Source: Gammaproteobacteria bacterium
Lineage (GTDB): Bacteria; Pseudomonadota; Gammaproteobacteria; Eutrophobiales; Eutrophobiaceae
Assembly (NCBI GenBank): GCA_028819495.1
Contig: JAPPLI010000139.1
Coordinates: 1 to 59,189, forward strand
Length of the DNA stretch: 59,189 nucleotides
Direction: 5' to 3'
In this document: positions 15,365 to 24,186 of the stretch, piece by piece
How the letters are laid out: every line of letters starts with the position of its first letter
How positions within the stretch are numbered: position 1 is the first letter of the stretch
Notes under the pieces: model-generated
The model's input: only the letters and a program-made list of their open reading frames with translations
Database searches by the model: none
Told to the model about the DNA's origin: nothing
Translations under genes and position numbers: made by a program

Positions 15365-16390
15365 ATGGCACGTTCCTACACATCCAGTGCATCCGCTTCT
15401 GCAATTGCCGTGTACCAGTACCTGGAGTCAAAGGGTTGTGATGTAGAGTATATCTTTTCTGAAGCAGGTATTAATTTCCAGGAAATTAATAATCCCTCCG
15501 CCCGTGTCCCATATGAAAATTTTGAGCAATTGGTCAGGCTGGCTATCCAGGCAACCGGTGATCCTGGCATTGCCCTGCAAATTGGCGAATACGTACATCC
15601 TACCAGTTATTATCCCGTCGGCATTTCCTTTCTATCCAGTCGAACCCTCGGTGAATTTTGCCGCAGGGCACAACGCTATGCCTCAATTTATTCGACCAAC
15701 TATAATGTCGACTATGTTTCAGAAGGTAATACAGCCTGGTTGATTAACACGCCTGTTGCCGCGTTACGCCATTCGGATGTAGGTTATGTCTCCATAGAAG
15801 GTTGGGCGGTCGTAATGCTGAGGTTTATCCGGTACATGTATAAACCTGACTACCATCCTGCACTTGTGCGATTTACTACACCCTGTGCAGGTGATCTGCA
15901 GGCCTATGAGCGACATTTTGGCTGTATTGTCGAGTTCCAGGCTGACAGAAATGGAATTTGTTTTGCGGAACAGGATCTGCAAGTTGTCTTACCCGCCGCC
16001 AATGCCGACCTGGCGCGCCAAAGCGATAAGGTAGTGATGGAGTATTTGAATAAATTGGGACGCCTGGATTTACTCGGCCAGGTACATGCAAAGATTATTG
16101 ACCTGTTGCCTTCCGGTCGATGTAACATGGAAAAGGTTGCTGAAGCGATGCACATGAGTAACCGCAAATTACACAACAAGCTGGCCGAGGCAAATTGCAG
16201 GTTTCAGGAAATTCTGGATGACACAAGGCGTGAACTGGCGGAACAGTACATGGAGCAGAGTGACATTTCAGTCAGCGAAATCGCTTACATGCTGGGTTTT
16301 TCCGATTGCAGTAATTTCTCCAGGTCATTCAAGCGTTGGACCGGCAAGTCACCCAGCGCATACAGAGAAAATAAAGCACGGGAATTATAG
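15365..16390 (+). CDS. AraC-family transcriptional regulator (OruR-like)
   Basis: A 341-residue regulator with an arabinose-binding-like N-terminal domain (about residues 15-190: GIALQIGEYVHPTSYYPVGI, FLSSRTLGEFCRRAQRYASI). It has a C-terminal AraC double HTH (about 235-335: MHMSNRKLHNKLAEANCRFQ, ISVSEIAYMLGFSDCSNFSR, FKRWTGKSPSAYR). This layout is that of OruR/ArgR-type activators of amino-acid catabolism. The start MARSYTS at 15365 is preferred to an upstream ATG at 15311. It overlaps the convergent ornithine-cyclodeaminase-like gene by 6 bases, which makes that enzyme or the adjoining RidA genes plausible targets, by inference only. Confidence 0.88.
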   Translation: MARSYTSSASASAIAVYQYLESKGCDVEYIFSEAGINFQEINNPSARVPYENFEQLVRLAIQATGDPGIALQIGEYVHPTSYYPVGISFLSSRTLGEFCRRAQRYASIYSTNYNVDYVSEGNTAWLINTPVAALRHSDVGYVSIEGWAVVMLRFIRYMYKPDYHPALVRFTTPCAGDLQAYERHFGCIVEFQADRNGICFAEQDLQVVLPAANADLARQSDKVVMEYLNKLGRLDLLGQVHAKIIDLLPSGRCNMEKVAEAMHMSNRKLHNKLAEANCRFQEILDDTRRELAEQYMEQSDISVSEIAYMLGFSDCSNFSRSFKRWTGKSPSAYRENKAREL

Positions 16391-17284
16391 CAATTCCATC
16401 ACCAGTGCCGCCGAGGCAATATCCTGACAAGCCATTCCAAGTGAATCAAATACCACCGTCGCTTCCAGCGGTACAGCTTTGTCTCCGGAAATAATCTCTC
16501 CAAGTTCAGCATAGATCTCTGCGTTGAAGCGATGAACATGTTTCGGCTCTGAGAGTGCACCCTCGCGTGAATCTACAATAACAGTGTTAGACATGGTTTT
16601 TGCATCCAGCTCACCACCGTCGAAACCACCGAATCCAACACTGGCCAATTTAACTCCAGGTTTTAACCAATCACCATCTATAATGGGTTCGGCTGATGAT
16701 GTTGCCGTCACGACAACATCGGCGCCCTCAACTGCAGTACCTGCATCGTCTACCACACGAGCTCCGGTATTCTGTGCCAGGATCTCGGCACGCTCCCTTG
16801 TTCGATTCCAGATGCGAACCTCATTGAAACTACGAACACAATTCAGCGCTTCGATATGACTTCGCGCCTGTACACCGGCGCCCATTATAGTGAGTGTCTG
16901 TACATCGGATGGCGCTACCGCGTCCACAAATGCGGCAGTAACGGCTGCAGTGCGCATCTCGGTGATTAACCTCCCATCCATAACCGCCAGAGGTTTTCCA
17001 GTCTCCGGTTCAAAAACAACAAGTAACCCCATGTGGGTATCAAGTCCTTTCCCGGAGTTGGAAGGGTAGAACGCGACCAGTTTTGCGCCAACACCATCGG
17101 CGCTGACAGCAGGCATGCTGCCGAAATAACCACCATGGGGAGAAACTTCAAGGATGCGGCGCACGGGTTGTTGAATATCTCCCCGGGAAAAACTCGCCAT
17201 TGTTTTCGCCATGCGGGGAATGAGGTCGCGCATGGTAAGCACGCCTGCTACTTCACTTTCATCTATGAATTGAATTTGAGTCAT
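16385..17284 (-). CDS. Ornithine cyclodeaminase / mu-crystallin family enzyme
   Basis: A 299-residue NAD(P)-dependent enzyme. The substrate half includes GAKLVAFYPSN and MDGRLITEMRTAAVTAAFVD. The Rossmann half includes IMGAGVQARSHIEAL and VVVTATSSAEPIIDGDWLKP. Family members deaminate and cyclise ornithine to proline, reduce ketimines, or dehydrogenate small amino acids, all chemistry through an imine. The substrate is not clear. It lies between an AraC regulator of the amino-acid type and a divergent RidA gene, which hydrolyses 2-imino acids. That supports an amino acid or ketimine substrate. Confidence 0.88.
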   Translation of the reverse strand: MTQIQFIDESEVAGVLTMRDLIPRMAKTMASFSRGDIQQPVRRILEVSPHGGYFGSMPAVSADGVGAKLVAFYPSNSGKGLDTHMGLLVVFEPETGKPLAVMDGRLITEMRTAAVTAAFVDAVAPSDVQTLTIMGAGVQARSHIEALNCVRSFNEVRIWNRTRERAEILAQNTGARVVDDAGTAVEGADVVVTATSSAEPIIDGDWLKPGVKLASVGFGGFDGGELDAKTMSNTVIVDSREGALSEPKHVHRFNAEIYAELGEIISGDKAVPLEATVVFDSLGMACQDIASAALVMELL

Positions 17285-17450
17285 TTATGATTGTGCCTGG
17301 AATACGATTAATTCATGATATTAGCACGTAGTCTGTTGCCATATCCGGCACAGGTTTATCGTTTCCTGTCAGGAATGGACATTTGGGCGAAATTGTTTTC
17401 AGGGCAACATAATTGTGTCGGGATTTACTTATTCAACGAGGAATATAAAG

Positions 17451-17819
17451 ATGAAAGAAATTATCAAGACTCACCTGCCGGACCTGGGCCCCATCGAGTG
17501 GGCGGTTAAATCAGACAATGTACTTTATGCCACCATGGTGCCTATAAACGAAGATGGTTCCATCGAGCTCGGCGAAGCGGAGGCACAGGTAGCGCTGACC
17601 TTTGAGAACATCAAGAGAACAATGGAAATTGCGGGAGGAAGCACGAAAGACATTACCATGATCCAGGTGTTTCTTACCGACCTGCAATATTCCAGACAGG
17701 TTAATGAGTTATGGACACGATATTTCGAGGAGCCTTACCCGAACCGCGCCACTATCATAGTGTCGGGTCTTGTCGCTCCAGGCATGATCATTGAGTGCTG
17801 TTTTCACGCGCACCTGTAA
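17451..17819 (+). CDS. RidA family protein (2-iminoacid hydrolase type)
   Basis: A 122-residue YjgF/YER057c fold. LFENIK-like ALTFENIKRTMEIAGGSTKD and MIQVFLTDLQYSRQVNELWT match the family. EEPYPNRATIIVSGLVAPGM precedes the conserved C-terminal CCFHAHL. The RidA arginine corresponds to the R of NRATI. The start at 17451 is chosen because GAGGAA lies 8 bases upstream. RidA enzymes hydrolyse reactive enamines and imines from PLP or flavin enzymes to 2-oxo acids plus ammonia. It is 10 bases upstream of an NmrA-like gene and divergent from the cyclodeaminase-like gene. It is one of three RidA paralogues in the window. Confidence 0.9.
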   Translation: MKEIIKTHLPDLGPIEWAVKSDNVLYATMVPINEDGSIELGEAEAQVALTFENIKRTMEIAGGSTKDITMIQVFLTDLQYSRQVNELWTRYFEEPYPNRATIIVSGLVAPGMIIECCFHAHL

Positions 17820-17829
17820 ATTTCAATAA

Positions 17830-18753
17830 ATGAATGTACTCATTACAGGCGCAAGGGGAAATATTGGACGTCATCTTGCAAGCTGTCTGATTGATAACCC
17901 GGAAATAAAACTTTACCTCGCCAGTCATAGTGACGAAGGCCGGGATGACCTCGCAGTCGCGTTCAATGAGGCGGAGGCTGTCAAGGTTGATGTTAACGAT
18001 GCCGGGTCTGTTTCTGATGCGGTAGTTGATATGCACAGAGTGGTTGTCATATCACCGGATTTTACAGACGAACGGATTGCAACCGGTAATTTGATTTCTG
18101 CTCTGAATGGAGCTGACTCATTGCAACAGATCATACGGGTTTTGGGGTTATTCCCCGGGCTGACCGAAAACCGGATTCCCGCCTGGATGCGGGAAGTCAA
18201 TGCCACCTGTTGGCAGCACATGACCGCAAAACGCTTATTGGAAGACAGTGGATTGCCTGTTACATTTGTTAACCCCGTCGCCCGTTACATGCAGAACTAT
18301 CGCGGCTTTACCGGTACCGGCATACGCGACCGGCATGTGATTGCCTATCCGTTTCCACAGGTGATGCCGCATATTGATACTCGGGATATTGCCGAAGTCA
18401 TTGCCTGCATATTGCAAATGGATATTAATGATCATGACGGCCGCGAATATATATTAACGGGAGCGAAGGAAGACGTTCTCAGTTGCACCGGAGTTGCTGA
18501 ATTATTTTCCTCAGTGCTCGGTTTCAAGGTTGAATACCGGGATGACCGGGGGTATTTCCATGAAATGCTGGCTCCGGAACTGGCGATACTGTTTGCAGAT
18601 TACCTGCAGTGGCAGCAGCAAACGATAGGTGATTTATATGACGTTACCGATGAGGTGCAAGGATTTTTAGACAGGGAGCCGCGCAAGTTCAGGGACTGGA
18701 TCAGGGAAAACGCGGATTTCTTCAGGGCTCCTTCAAATCAGTCTGCGGCCTGA
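17830..18753 (+). CDS. NmrA-like atypical short-chain NAD(P)-binding protein
   Basis: A 307-residue extended-SDR/NmrA-type protein. The N-terminal VLITGARGNIGRHLAS carries the GXXGXXG dinucleotide loop, followed by VKVDVNDAGSVSDAV. The typical catalytic YxxxK is not evident. WQHMTAKRLLEDSGLPVTFV is where NmrA proteins keep a single Lys. The C-terminal part (SCTGVAELFSSVLGFKVEYR) is characteristic of the azoreductase/NmrA group. It may be a redox sensor or a reductase. It forms a two-gene operon with the RidA gene and overlaps the convergent PQQ dehydrogenase gene by 16 bases. Confidence 0.82.
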   Translation: MNVLITGARGNIGRHLASCLIDNPEIKLYLASHSDEGRDDLAVAFNEAEAVKVDVNDAGSVSDAVVDMHRVVVISPDFTDERIATGNLISALNGADSLQQIIRVLGLFPGLTENRIPAWMREVNATCWQHMTAKRLLEDSGLPVTFVNPVARYMQNYRGFTGTGIRDRHVIAYPFPQVMPHIDTRDIAEVIACILQMDINDHDGREYILTGAKEDVLSCTGVAELFSSVLGFKVEYRDDRGYFHEMLAPELAILFADYLQWQQQTIGDLYDVTDEVQGFLDREPRKFRDWIRENADFFRAPSNQSAA

Positions 18754-20828
18754 TTTTCATTCCACAACCTGTGGGCTTGCTCAATAACAAAGGCTTGCAA
18801 TGCCTGTGAATCTTCTTCACTTAACCACGCATCGAACCGGGGCATACCCATGATCTTGCGGCTGCCCCCCAACACGATGTCATTCCATTCCTGGTGTTGC
18901 TCTGCAGACATATACCTGAGATCTGTAGGGGAACTGCCGTATCCAAGGACTGCATCCACTCCATGACAGGCCTTGCAACCGGCATTGTCGAAAAGCTTCT
19001 TGCCCCGAACAATCGTTTCGGGAGAAGCTGTCTGAGGTAAAGGTCTGGGCTGCGCAGGTTCCCATTTCCCCGCAGGCGGCAACTGTCCGGAACCACCCAG
19101 CCTGTAGGCGAGCAGCCTGCTCGGACCAGGAACAGTATTCGCGTACCTGGGTGTGGATATACGGCCTGACCCACCTGCGCCCACAGGCAACAGTATGTAC
19201 TGTGTACCATCAATGGCATAGGAGACGGGCGGGGCCTGCACGGAGGCCTGGGTATCCTGTTTCCATAACAGTTCTCCTGTTTCTGCGTGATAGATATGGA
19301 ATTCGCCCATGGCAGTGCCCTGGAATACCAGGTTGCCTGCACTTGAGAGTACTCCACCGTTCACCGGCAGGCTGTGGTCCACCTGCCAGCGGGCCGACTG
19401 GGTCAGGGGGTCCCAGGCGAGTAATTTCCCGATCCTGCTTAATGCTTCGGTGTCGTCAGGGTCAACACCATAGTACTCGGCGGTTGCGCCTTCAAACAGG
19501 ATACTGTCACCCATGCGGTACATGCCCGGCATGCCGTGGGCAGGCAGGTAAACCAGTCCCGTTACGGGACTGAAACTCATGGGATGCCAGTTATGGGCGC
19601 CAACGGTACCCAGTGGCTTCAACCGGAACTCCTGGGCCTCGGTCCGGTAAAAACGGGCTGCCGGATTTTCAATGGGCCGACCGGTTTCGGAATCGATTCC
19701 GGTCGCCCAGTTGACTTCGACAAAATTGTTGGCGGAGATAAACTCACCCGTCACCCGATCGATGACATAGAAGAAACCATTTTTGGGCGCCTGCAACAGG
19801 ACTTTCCTTGTTTCACCATCTATTACCAGGTCAGTCAGAATCATTTGATTGGCGGCATCGTAATGCCAGGTCTCGGCGGGAGTGGTTTGATAATGCCAGC
19901 GGTATTCGCCGGTATCCGCATCGACGGCGACGATGGAACAGAGAAACAGGTTATCACCGCCCTCCGGACTGCGAACACTGGCGAGCGCTGAGGTACTGGC
20001 AGTGCCCAGGTACAAAAGGTTCAGCGCCGGGTCAAAGCTCATGGAATCCCATACAGCGCCACCGCCGTATTTCCAGGGATGCTCACCCGTCCAGCTCTTT
20101 GCCGCCATGGCCATGGCTTCACTTTCGAAACCCTCGGCCGGATCACCGGGCACCAGCCAGAATCGCCACACCAGGTCACCCGTTTCGGCGTTATAGGCAC
20201 TGACAAATCCACGGGCGCCTGAATCGGCGCCACTGTTACCGATAAACACCTTGCCATTACCGACTCGCGGGGCACTGGCAATGCTGTATTCTTTCGTGGC
20301 ATCACAGGTCACCACGTCCCAGACTTTTTCGCCGGTCCGGGCATCGATCGCCACCAGGCGGCAGTCGCCGGTGCCAACATAGACTTTGTCGTTAATTACG
20401 GCAACACCCCGGTTGAAGCGCCCGGCCCAGGAATTAAACATACCCATGTCGAGCCTTATCTGAGGGTCGTATTCCCATATCAGTTCGCCGGTCCGGGCAT
20501 CGAGGGCATAGACGATGGCAAAACCGGTGCTGATATAAATGACGCCGTCGATTACGATGGGTGTGGCTTCAAAACCGTCGATGGCCGGGATATCGGCATA
20601 CCAGGCGAGGCCAAGATCTGAAACGTTTTCCGTATTTACCTGGTCCAGCCTGCTGAATCGCAGTTCACCATTGTCATTGCCGTGCAGGGGCCAGTCCACC
20701 TGTTCGGGTATTGCCTGTACGGTGGCCCTGGGAGTCTTTACCGTTTGTACCTGACCGGCTGACGTATCGCCGCCATCGTCTGAACATGCCGATATATACA
20801 GCAGCAAAACAAGACTGAGGATTCTCAC
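18738..20828 (-). CDS. PQQ-dependent dehydrogenase fused to cytochrome c (lipoprotein), variant active site
   Basis: A 696-residue periplasmic quinohaemoprotein. An N-terminal lipobox YISAC predicts a lipid anchor at Cys15. Residues about 45-600 form the eight-bladed PQQ propeller, with repeated W-docking motifs such as DARTGELIWEYDP and DADTGEYRWHYQT. A C-terminal cytochrome c domain has haem motif CKACH (618-622) and a Met ligand in KIMGMP. The catalytic Asp of PQQ alcohol dehydrogenases (W-D-Y) is His322 here (WHYD), and the vicinal Cys-Cys pair is missing. The Asp at 324 is where lanthanide enzymes carry their extra metal ligand. GTG start; it is the last gene of a RidA-racemase-racemase-PQQ operon. 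It is collinear with the enzyme at 28580-30667. Confidence 0.88.
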   Translation of the reverse strand: MRILSLVLLLYISACSDDGGDTSAGQVQTVKTPRATVQAIPEQVDWPLHGNDNGELRFSRLDQVNTENVSDLGLAWYADIPAIDGFEATPIVIDGVIYISTGFAIVYALDARTGELIWEYDPQIRLDMGMFNSWAGRFNRGVAVINDKVYVGTGDCRLVAIDARTGEKVWDVVTCDATKEYSIASAPRVGNGKVFIGNSGADSGARGFVSAYNAETGDLVWRFWLVPGDPAEGFESEAMAMAAKSWTGEHPWKYGGGAVWDSMSFDPALNLLYLGTASTSALASVRSPEGGDNLFLCSIVAVDADTGEYRWHYQTTPAETWHYDAANQMILTDLVIDGETRKVLLQAPKNGFFYVIDRVTGEFISANNFVEVNWATGIDSETGRPIENPAARFYRTEAQEFRLKPLGTVGAHNWHPMSFSPVTGLVYLPAHGMPGMYRMGDSILFEGATAEYYGVDPDDTEALSRIGKLLAWDPLTQSARWQVDHSLPVNGGVLSSAGNLVFQGTAMGEFHIYHAETGELLWKQDTQASVQAPPVSYAIDGTQYILLPVGAGGSGRISTPRYANTVPGPSRLLAYRLGGSGQLPPAGKWEPAQPRPLPQTASPETIVRGKKLFDNAGCKACHGVDAVLGYGSSPTDLRYMSAEQHQEWNDIVLGGSRKIMGMPRFDAWLSEEDSQALQAFVIEQAHRLWNENQAAD

Positions 20829-20840
20829 CTTGACCAGGCG

Positions 20841-21578
20841 CTAATAATAGCCGGTGAATTCTTTTCGATAAGATGCCCGCTGGAAATAATTGATCATGCT
20901 GACAAAATCAAACACGGGCAGGCCGGTGGCAGCGTGGGCAGCATGGGAATAAGGCGGCAGCATGGAACACTCGAACAGGTAGGCGCCAAGATTGGGATGC
21001 TCCTGTTGCATTTGCAGGCACAGCTCGATTACCTCGTTTGCTGCAGCGTCGGAATCAATGCTGGTCGAGGGTTGTAACAAAGATGAGGCGAATACATTGC
21101 TGTCCTGCATGCCCCTGACCACCAGTTCACGGCGCCCTTTAAACCCTGCTTTGCTTATGACGTCTTCATCAACTGAAGAAGCTACGGCTGCAATGATGCC
21201 GATGGATCGGTCCCCGGCCAGGACGGCATCCATCAGCGGCAATTGCAACAAGGGGGAAAGATACACAGGGATATCGACAGCGCGGGCAGCGTCCGCCTGG
21301 TAATGAATGAGAAAGCCGCAATCCCCGCTGATACCCCGCACACCCGAAGACGCTATTTCCTTCACTGCCTTGATGACAGGTTCGCGCTGGGATGGATCGC
21401 CGTTGAGTATAAGCGTCACGTCTATATCATCGAGGAAATGATATACAACGGGGAATGGATAAGTACTGGCATTGGTGACATCGCCGGGTATGTAAGGCAC
21501 CTTCCAGTCACCATCGATAATCGCGACACAGAAACCTTCGTTGAGGACCCGCTTGCCTTTTTGCCGGTAGATAGCCAT
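20841..21578 (-). CDS. Asp/Glu/hydantoin racemase-family protein, second of tandem pair
   Basis: A 245-residue protein. Both active-site cysteines of the two-domain racemase fold are present, in GISGDCGFLIHYQ (near residue 100) and LFECSMLPPYSH (near 210). PVYLSPLLQLPLMDAV and LPVFDFVSMINYFQRA are shared with its neighbour. The family includes aspartate, glutamate and hydantoin racemases and maleate isomerases, which use Cys thiol/thiolate as acid and base; the substrate is unknown. ATG 21578 follows the previous stop by 2 bases; longer frames overlap that gene. It is roughly 35-40 % identical by eye to the adjacent racemase, which suggests either a duplication or a heteromeric enzyme. Confidence 0.85.
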   Translation of the reverse strand: MAIYRQKGKRVLNEGFCVAIIDGDWKVPYIPGDVTNASTYPFPVVYHFLDDIDVTLILNGDPSQREPVIKAVKEIASSGVRGISGDCGFLIHYQADAARAVDIPVYLSPLLQLPLMDAVLAGDRSIGIIAAVASSVDEDVISKAGFKGRRELVVRGMQDSNVFASSLLQPSTSIDSDAAANEVIELCLQMQQEHPNLGAYLFECSMLPPYSHAAHAATGLPVFDFVSMINYFQRASYRKEFTGYY

Positions 21579-21580
21579 TT

Positions 21581-22345
21581 TTACATGAATCCACGGGATT
21601 GCGGGGGCAGTGTCGCCCGGTGCATGTAATCGATGAGGGTGACGAAATCGAATACCGGCAAACCCGTGGCGTCCTGCACGGCTTTGGCATAAAGGGGAAA
21701 CTCGGAGCACTCGAGAAGCATGGCGCCCATGGATGGATTTTCCTCCTGCATCCGGGTCGCGACCCGAACTATATCCGCGCAGATGTCATCCGTGTCGTAT
21801 TCCACCAGACTGTCATCTTTTTCCCCACCGACACCGCAGGCGGCCAGCAATCCGGCAAAACCGGGTTCGTCCTGAAGGCCGCGCACGATAAGCTCGTTTT
21901 CCACCCTGATACCGGAGTCCTCGATGAACTCCGTCGACAGCGGCGGGGCGGCGGCGCCAATCACACCGATACCCTGTTCCGGACCGAGGCTGGCGGCAAT
22001 GACAGGCAATTGCAGCAGGGGGGACATGGCCACAGGAATATTTACCGCGTTGGCCACCTCCTCCTGCAGCCGCATGGCATAGCCGCAATTGCCGCTTATG
22101 AACCGCACCCCGGCCTGTTCCAGTTCCCTGGCCTTTTCCAGTAATACAGGCAGGAAGTTTGCCTCCGTACCGGCGACCACATCAGCAGAAGACCAGCCCG
22201 GTACCAGTTTGTACAGAATGGGATAATCAAAGGTGCCGGCATTGTTCACCGTGCCCGGGGGAAAGGGCAGGTATTCATCCATGCACAGGATACCTGCGGC
22301 GTAACCGCACTGCTGCTGGGTCTCATTGGATCTGTATATCGGCAT
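21581..22345 (-). CDS. Asp/Glu/hydantoin racemase-family protein, first of tandem pair
   Basis: A 254-residue member of the same family as its downstream neighbour. Catalytic cysteines lie in FISGNCGYAMRLQ and LLECSEFPLYAK. The shared core is VAMSPLLQLPVIAASLGPEQ and LPVFDFVTLIDYMHRATLPP. The ATG at 22345 has GAGGG 7 bases upstream; a GTG one codon earlier is possible. It probably inverts or isomerises an amino acid, hydantoin or dicarboxylate in the cytoplasm. It is preceded by a RidA gene and followed by the second racemase and a PQQ dehydrogenase, all on the minus strand within 4.1 kb. Confidence 0.85.
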   Translation of the reverse strand: MPIYRSNETQQQCGYAAGILCMDEYLPFPPGTVNNAGTFDYPILYKLVPGWSSADVVAGTEANFLPVLLEKARELEQAGVRFISGNCGYAMRLQEEVANAVNIPVAMSPLLQLPVIAASLGPEQGIGVIGAAAPPLSTEFIEDSGIRVENELIVRGLQDEPGFAGLLAACGVGGEKDDSLVEYDTDDICADIVRVATRMQEENPSMGAMLLECSEFPLYAKAVQDATGLPVFDFVTLIDYMHRATLPPQSRGFM

Positions 22346-22393
22346 CACTATCCCTCACTTCTTTGTACGGATGCACATGAACCGGCAGTTGAT

Positions 22394-22795
22394 CTAGTCC
22401 CGGGGGCTGTAGGCAGTGGCGTCAATTTCGATCAGGGCGCCTTCCAGCAGGTAATCACCCAGGGTAGTGATACGCGCCGGTGGTTTTTCCGGGAAATATT
22501 TCCTGATGGTATCGTTATAGCCGTCCAGGTCTTCACGGTTCTTGAGGATGACATTCAATTTTACCACTTCCTCGAGGGTGGCCCCGGCCATGTCCAGCGC
22601 CATCTTGATTAATTCAAGACAGTTGGTGGTTTGCTCTTCAATACCGCAATCGACCGCAGGCTTGAGGGTCTCCTTGTCGAAAGATGCGACCCCGGAGATA
22701 TAAACGGTATCGCCGGCCCTTACCGCCAGGGACAGGGCCAGCCTGTGACCTTCCACAACTATATTATCGCCGTAACAGATTTTTTTTGATGGCAT
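22394..22795 (-). CDS. RidA family protein
   Basis: A 133-residue YjgF-fold protein: GDTVYISGVASFDKETLKPA, NCLELIKMALDMAGATLEEV, KLNVILKNREDLDGYNDTIR, YFPEKPPARITTLGDYLLEG and the terminal ALIEIDATAY. The substrate-binding Arg is in PARIT and the terminal Glu in LIEIDA, so the imine-hydrolase residues appear conserved. GGAGGAATTAACC before ATG 22795 is a strong ribosome site and fixes the start. It is first in the operon with two racemase-like genes. It is divergent from a DAO-family oxidase, an enzyme class that releases 2-imino acids. Confidence 0.92.
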   Translation of the reverse strand: MPSKKICYGDNIVVEGHRLALSLAVRAGDTVYISGVASFDKETLKPAVDCGIEEQTTNCLELIKMALDMAGATLEEVVKLNVILKNREDLDGYNDTIRKYFPEKPPARITTLGDYLLEGALIEIDATAYSPRD

Positions 22796-23001
22796 GGTTA
22801 ATTCCTCCAGTGTATGTTTGTGACCGGCCCGCCAGACACACAAGCAGCCAGCGAAAATCATTGTAAAACCACGAATCCACAGTCAGTTTGTCAAATCTGG
22901 CACAGTAATGGTCTTTCTTGCCGGGTAGATTGGAATGTCTTACCGATATTTTATACTCAACCTCTCTTTATTCGGTAAACGGCATTCTGCAGAATACAAT
23001 C

Positions 23002-24156
23002 ATGAACGAATACGATTACATTGTCATCGGCGGCGGTATCGCCGGGGCTTCCATTGCCTACCGTCTGGCGCCCGAGGGCAGCGTGATGGTACTGGAGGGA
23101 GAGGAACAGCCCGGTTATCACACCACGGGCCGCTCGGTCGCCGTGCATACGGATTCCTATGGCCCTGAAGCCATGCGTAAACTGAGCAAGGCGAGCGGTG
23201 GTTTCATTATACAACCACCCGAGGGTTTCTCCGAAGTGCCGTTGCAGCACCCGCTGGGCATCGTATTCGTAGCCACGGATGACCAGAAGGATGATCTGCT
23301 GGCCTTTCTGCAATCAGTACAGGCACTCTCGCCGGACATACAGGAAATCAATATCGACCAGGTTGTCGAAATGGTGCCGGTGATGAAGCGGGAGTTGCTT
23401 GCTGCAGCATTCTATGACAAGAACACCATCGGCATGGACGTCAGCGCCATCCACCAGGGATACCTGCGCGGCACGAAAAAGCATGGGGGAGAGGTGATCT
23501 GCCGGGCCCAGGTGCAGGGCCTGGAAAAGAATGGCGGGCTCTGGCAGGTGGAGAGTACCGCAGGCAGGTTTGGCGCTCCCGTAATTATCAACGCCGCCGG
23601 CGCCTGGGCCGACGTGGTGGCGGATATGGCCGGCACACGCAGGATCAATATCGTGCCCAAACGCCGTACCTGCATCGCTTTTCATGGTCCTGAAGGCATG
23701 GATGTGGATGGCTGGCCGGGCGTTATAGACATCCACGAAAACTACTACTTCAAGCCTGATGCAGGGATTTTAATCGGTTCATTGGGAGACGAAACACCCG
23801 ATATGCCTTGCGATGTGCAGCCGCATGAAATGGATGTGGCCCTGACCGTGGATCGTATTGAAAATGCAACCAGCCTGGAAATCAACAGGCTGATCCGGAA
23901 ATGGGCCGGACTGCGCTGCTTTGTCGAGGACCGCCTGGCGGTGATCGGCTACGCTCGCGATACGGAGGGTTTTTTCTGGTGTGCGGCACAGGGGGGGTAC
24001 GGCATCGCCACGTCGCCGGCATTGGGTCACTGCGCCGCCAACCTGGTTCTCGGCAGGGATTTCCCGGACGAAGTCCTGGAACAGGGTGTCAAGCCTGACG
24101 ACCTTGGTCCACAAAGGTTGTGGACTGATAACAATCCTGCAGTCAACCCCGGCTGA
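23002..24156 (+). CDS. DAO-family FAD-dependent oxidoreductase
   Basis: A 384-residue flavoprotein. DYIVIGGGIAGASIAYRLAP is the N-terminal FAD-binding Rossmann motif. GYHTTGRSVAVHTDSYG follows, NAAGAWADVVADMAG is the second FAD region, and FFWCAAQGGYGIATSPALG is the C-terminal flavin contact. Family members oxidise D-amino acids, glycine, sarcosine or similar amines to imines. The start at 23002 is the Met of MNEYDY, 36 bases after an upstream stretch that lacks coding character. It is divergent from the RidA-racemase operon, an arrangement that fits racemisation, oxidation and imine hydrolysis of one amino acid class. Confidence 0.88.
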   Translation: MNEYDYIVIGGGIAGASIAYRLAPEGSVMVLEGEEQPGYHTTGRSVAVHTDSYGPEAMRKLSKASGGFIIQPPEGFSEVPLQHPLGIVFVATDDQKDDLLAFLQSVQALSPDIQEINIDQVVEMVPVMKRELLAAAFYDKNTIGMDVSAIHQGYLRGTKKHGGEVICRAQVQGLEKNGGLWQVESTAGRFGAPVIINAAGAWADVVADMAGTRRINIVPKRRTCIAFHGPEGMDVDGWPGVIDIHENYYFKPDAGILIGSLGDETPDMPCDVQPHEMDVALTVDRIENATSLEINRLIRKWAGLRCFVEDRLAVIGYARDTEGFFWCAAQGGYGIATSPALGHCAANLVLGRDFPDEVLEQGVKPDDLGPQRLWTDNNPAVNPG

Positions 24157-24186
24157 TTTCAAGCGCCTTTGACTTGATCAGGTTCC

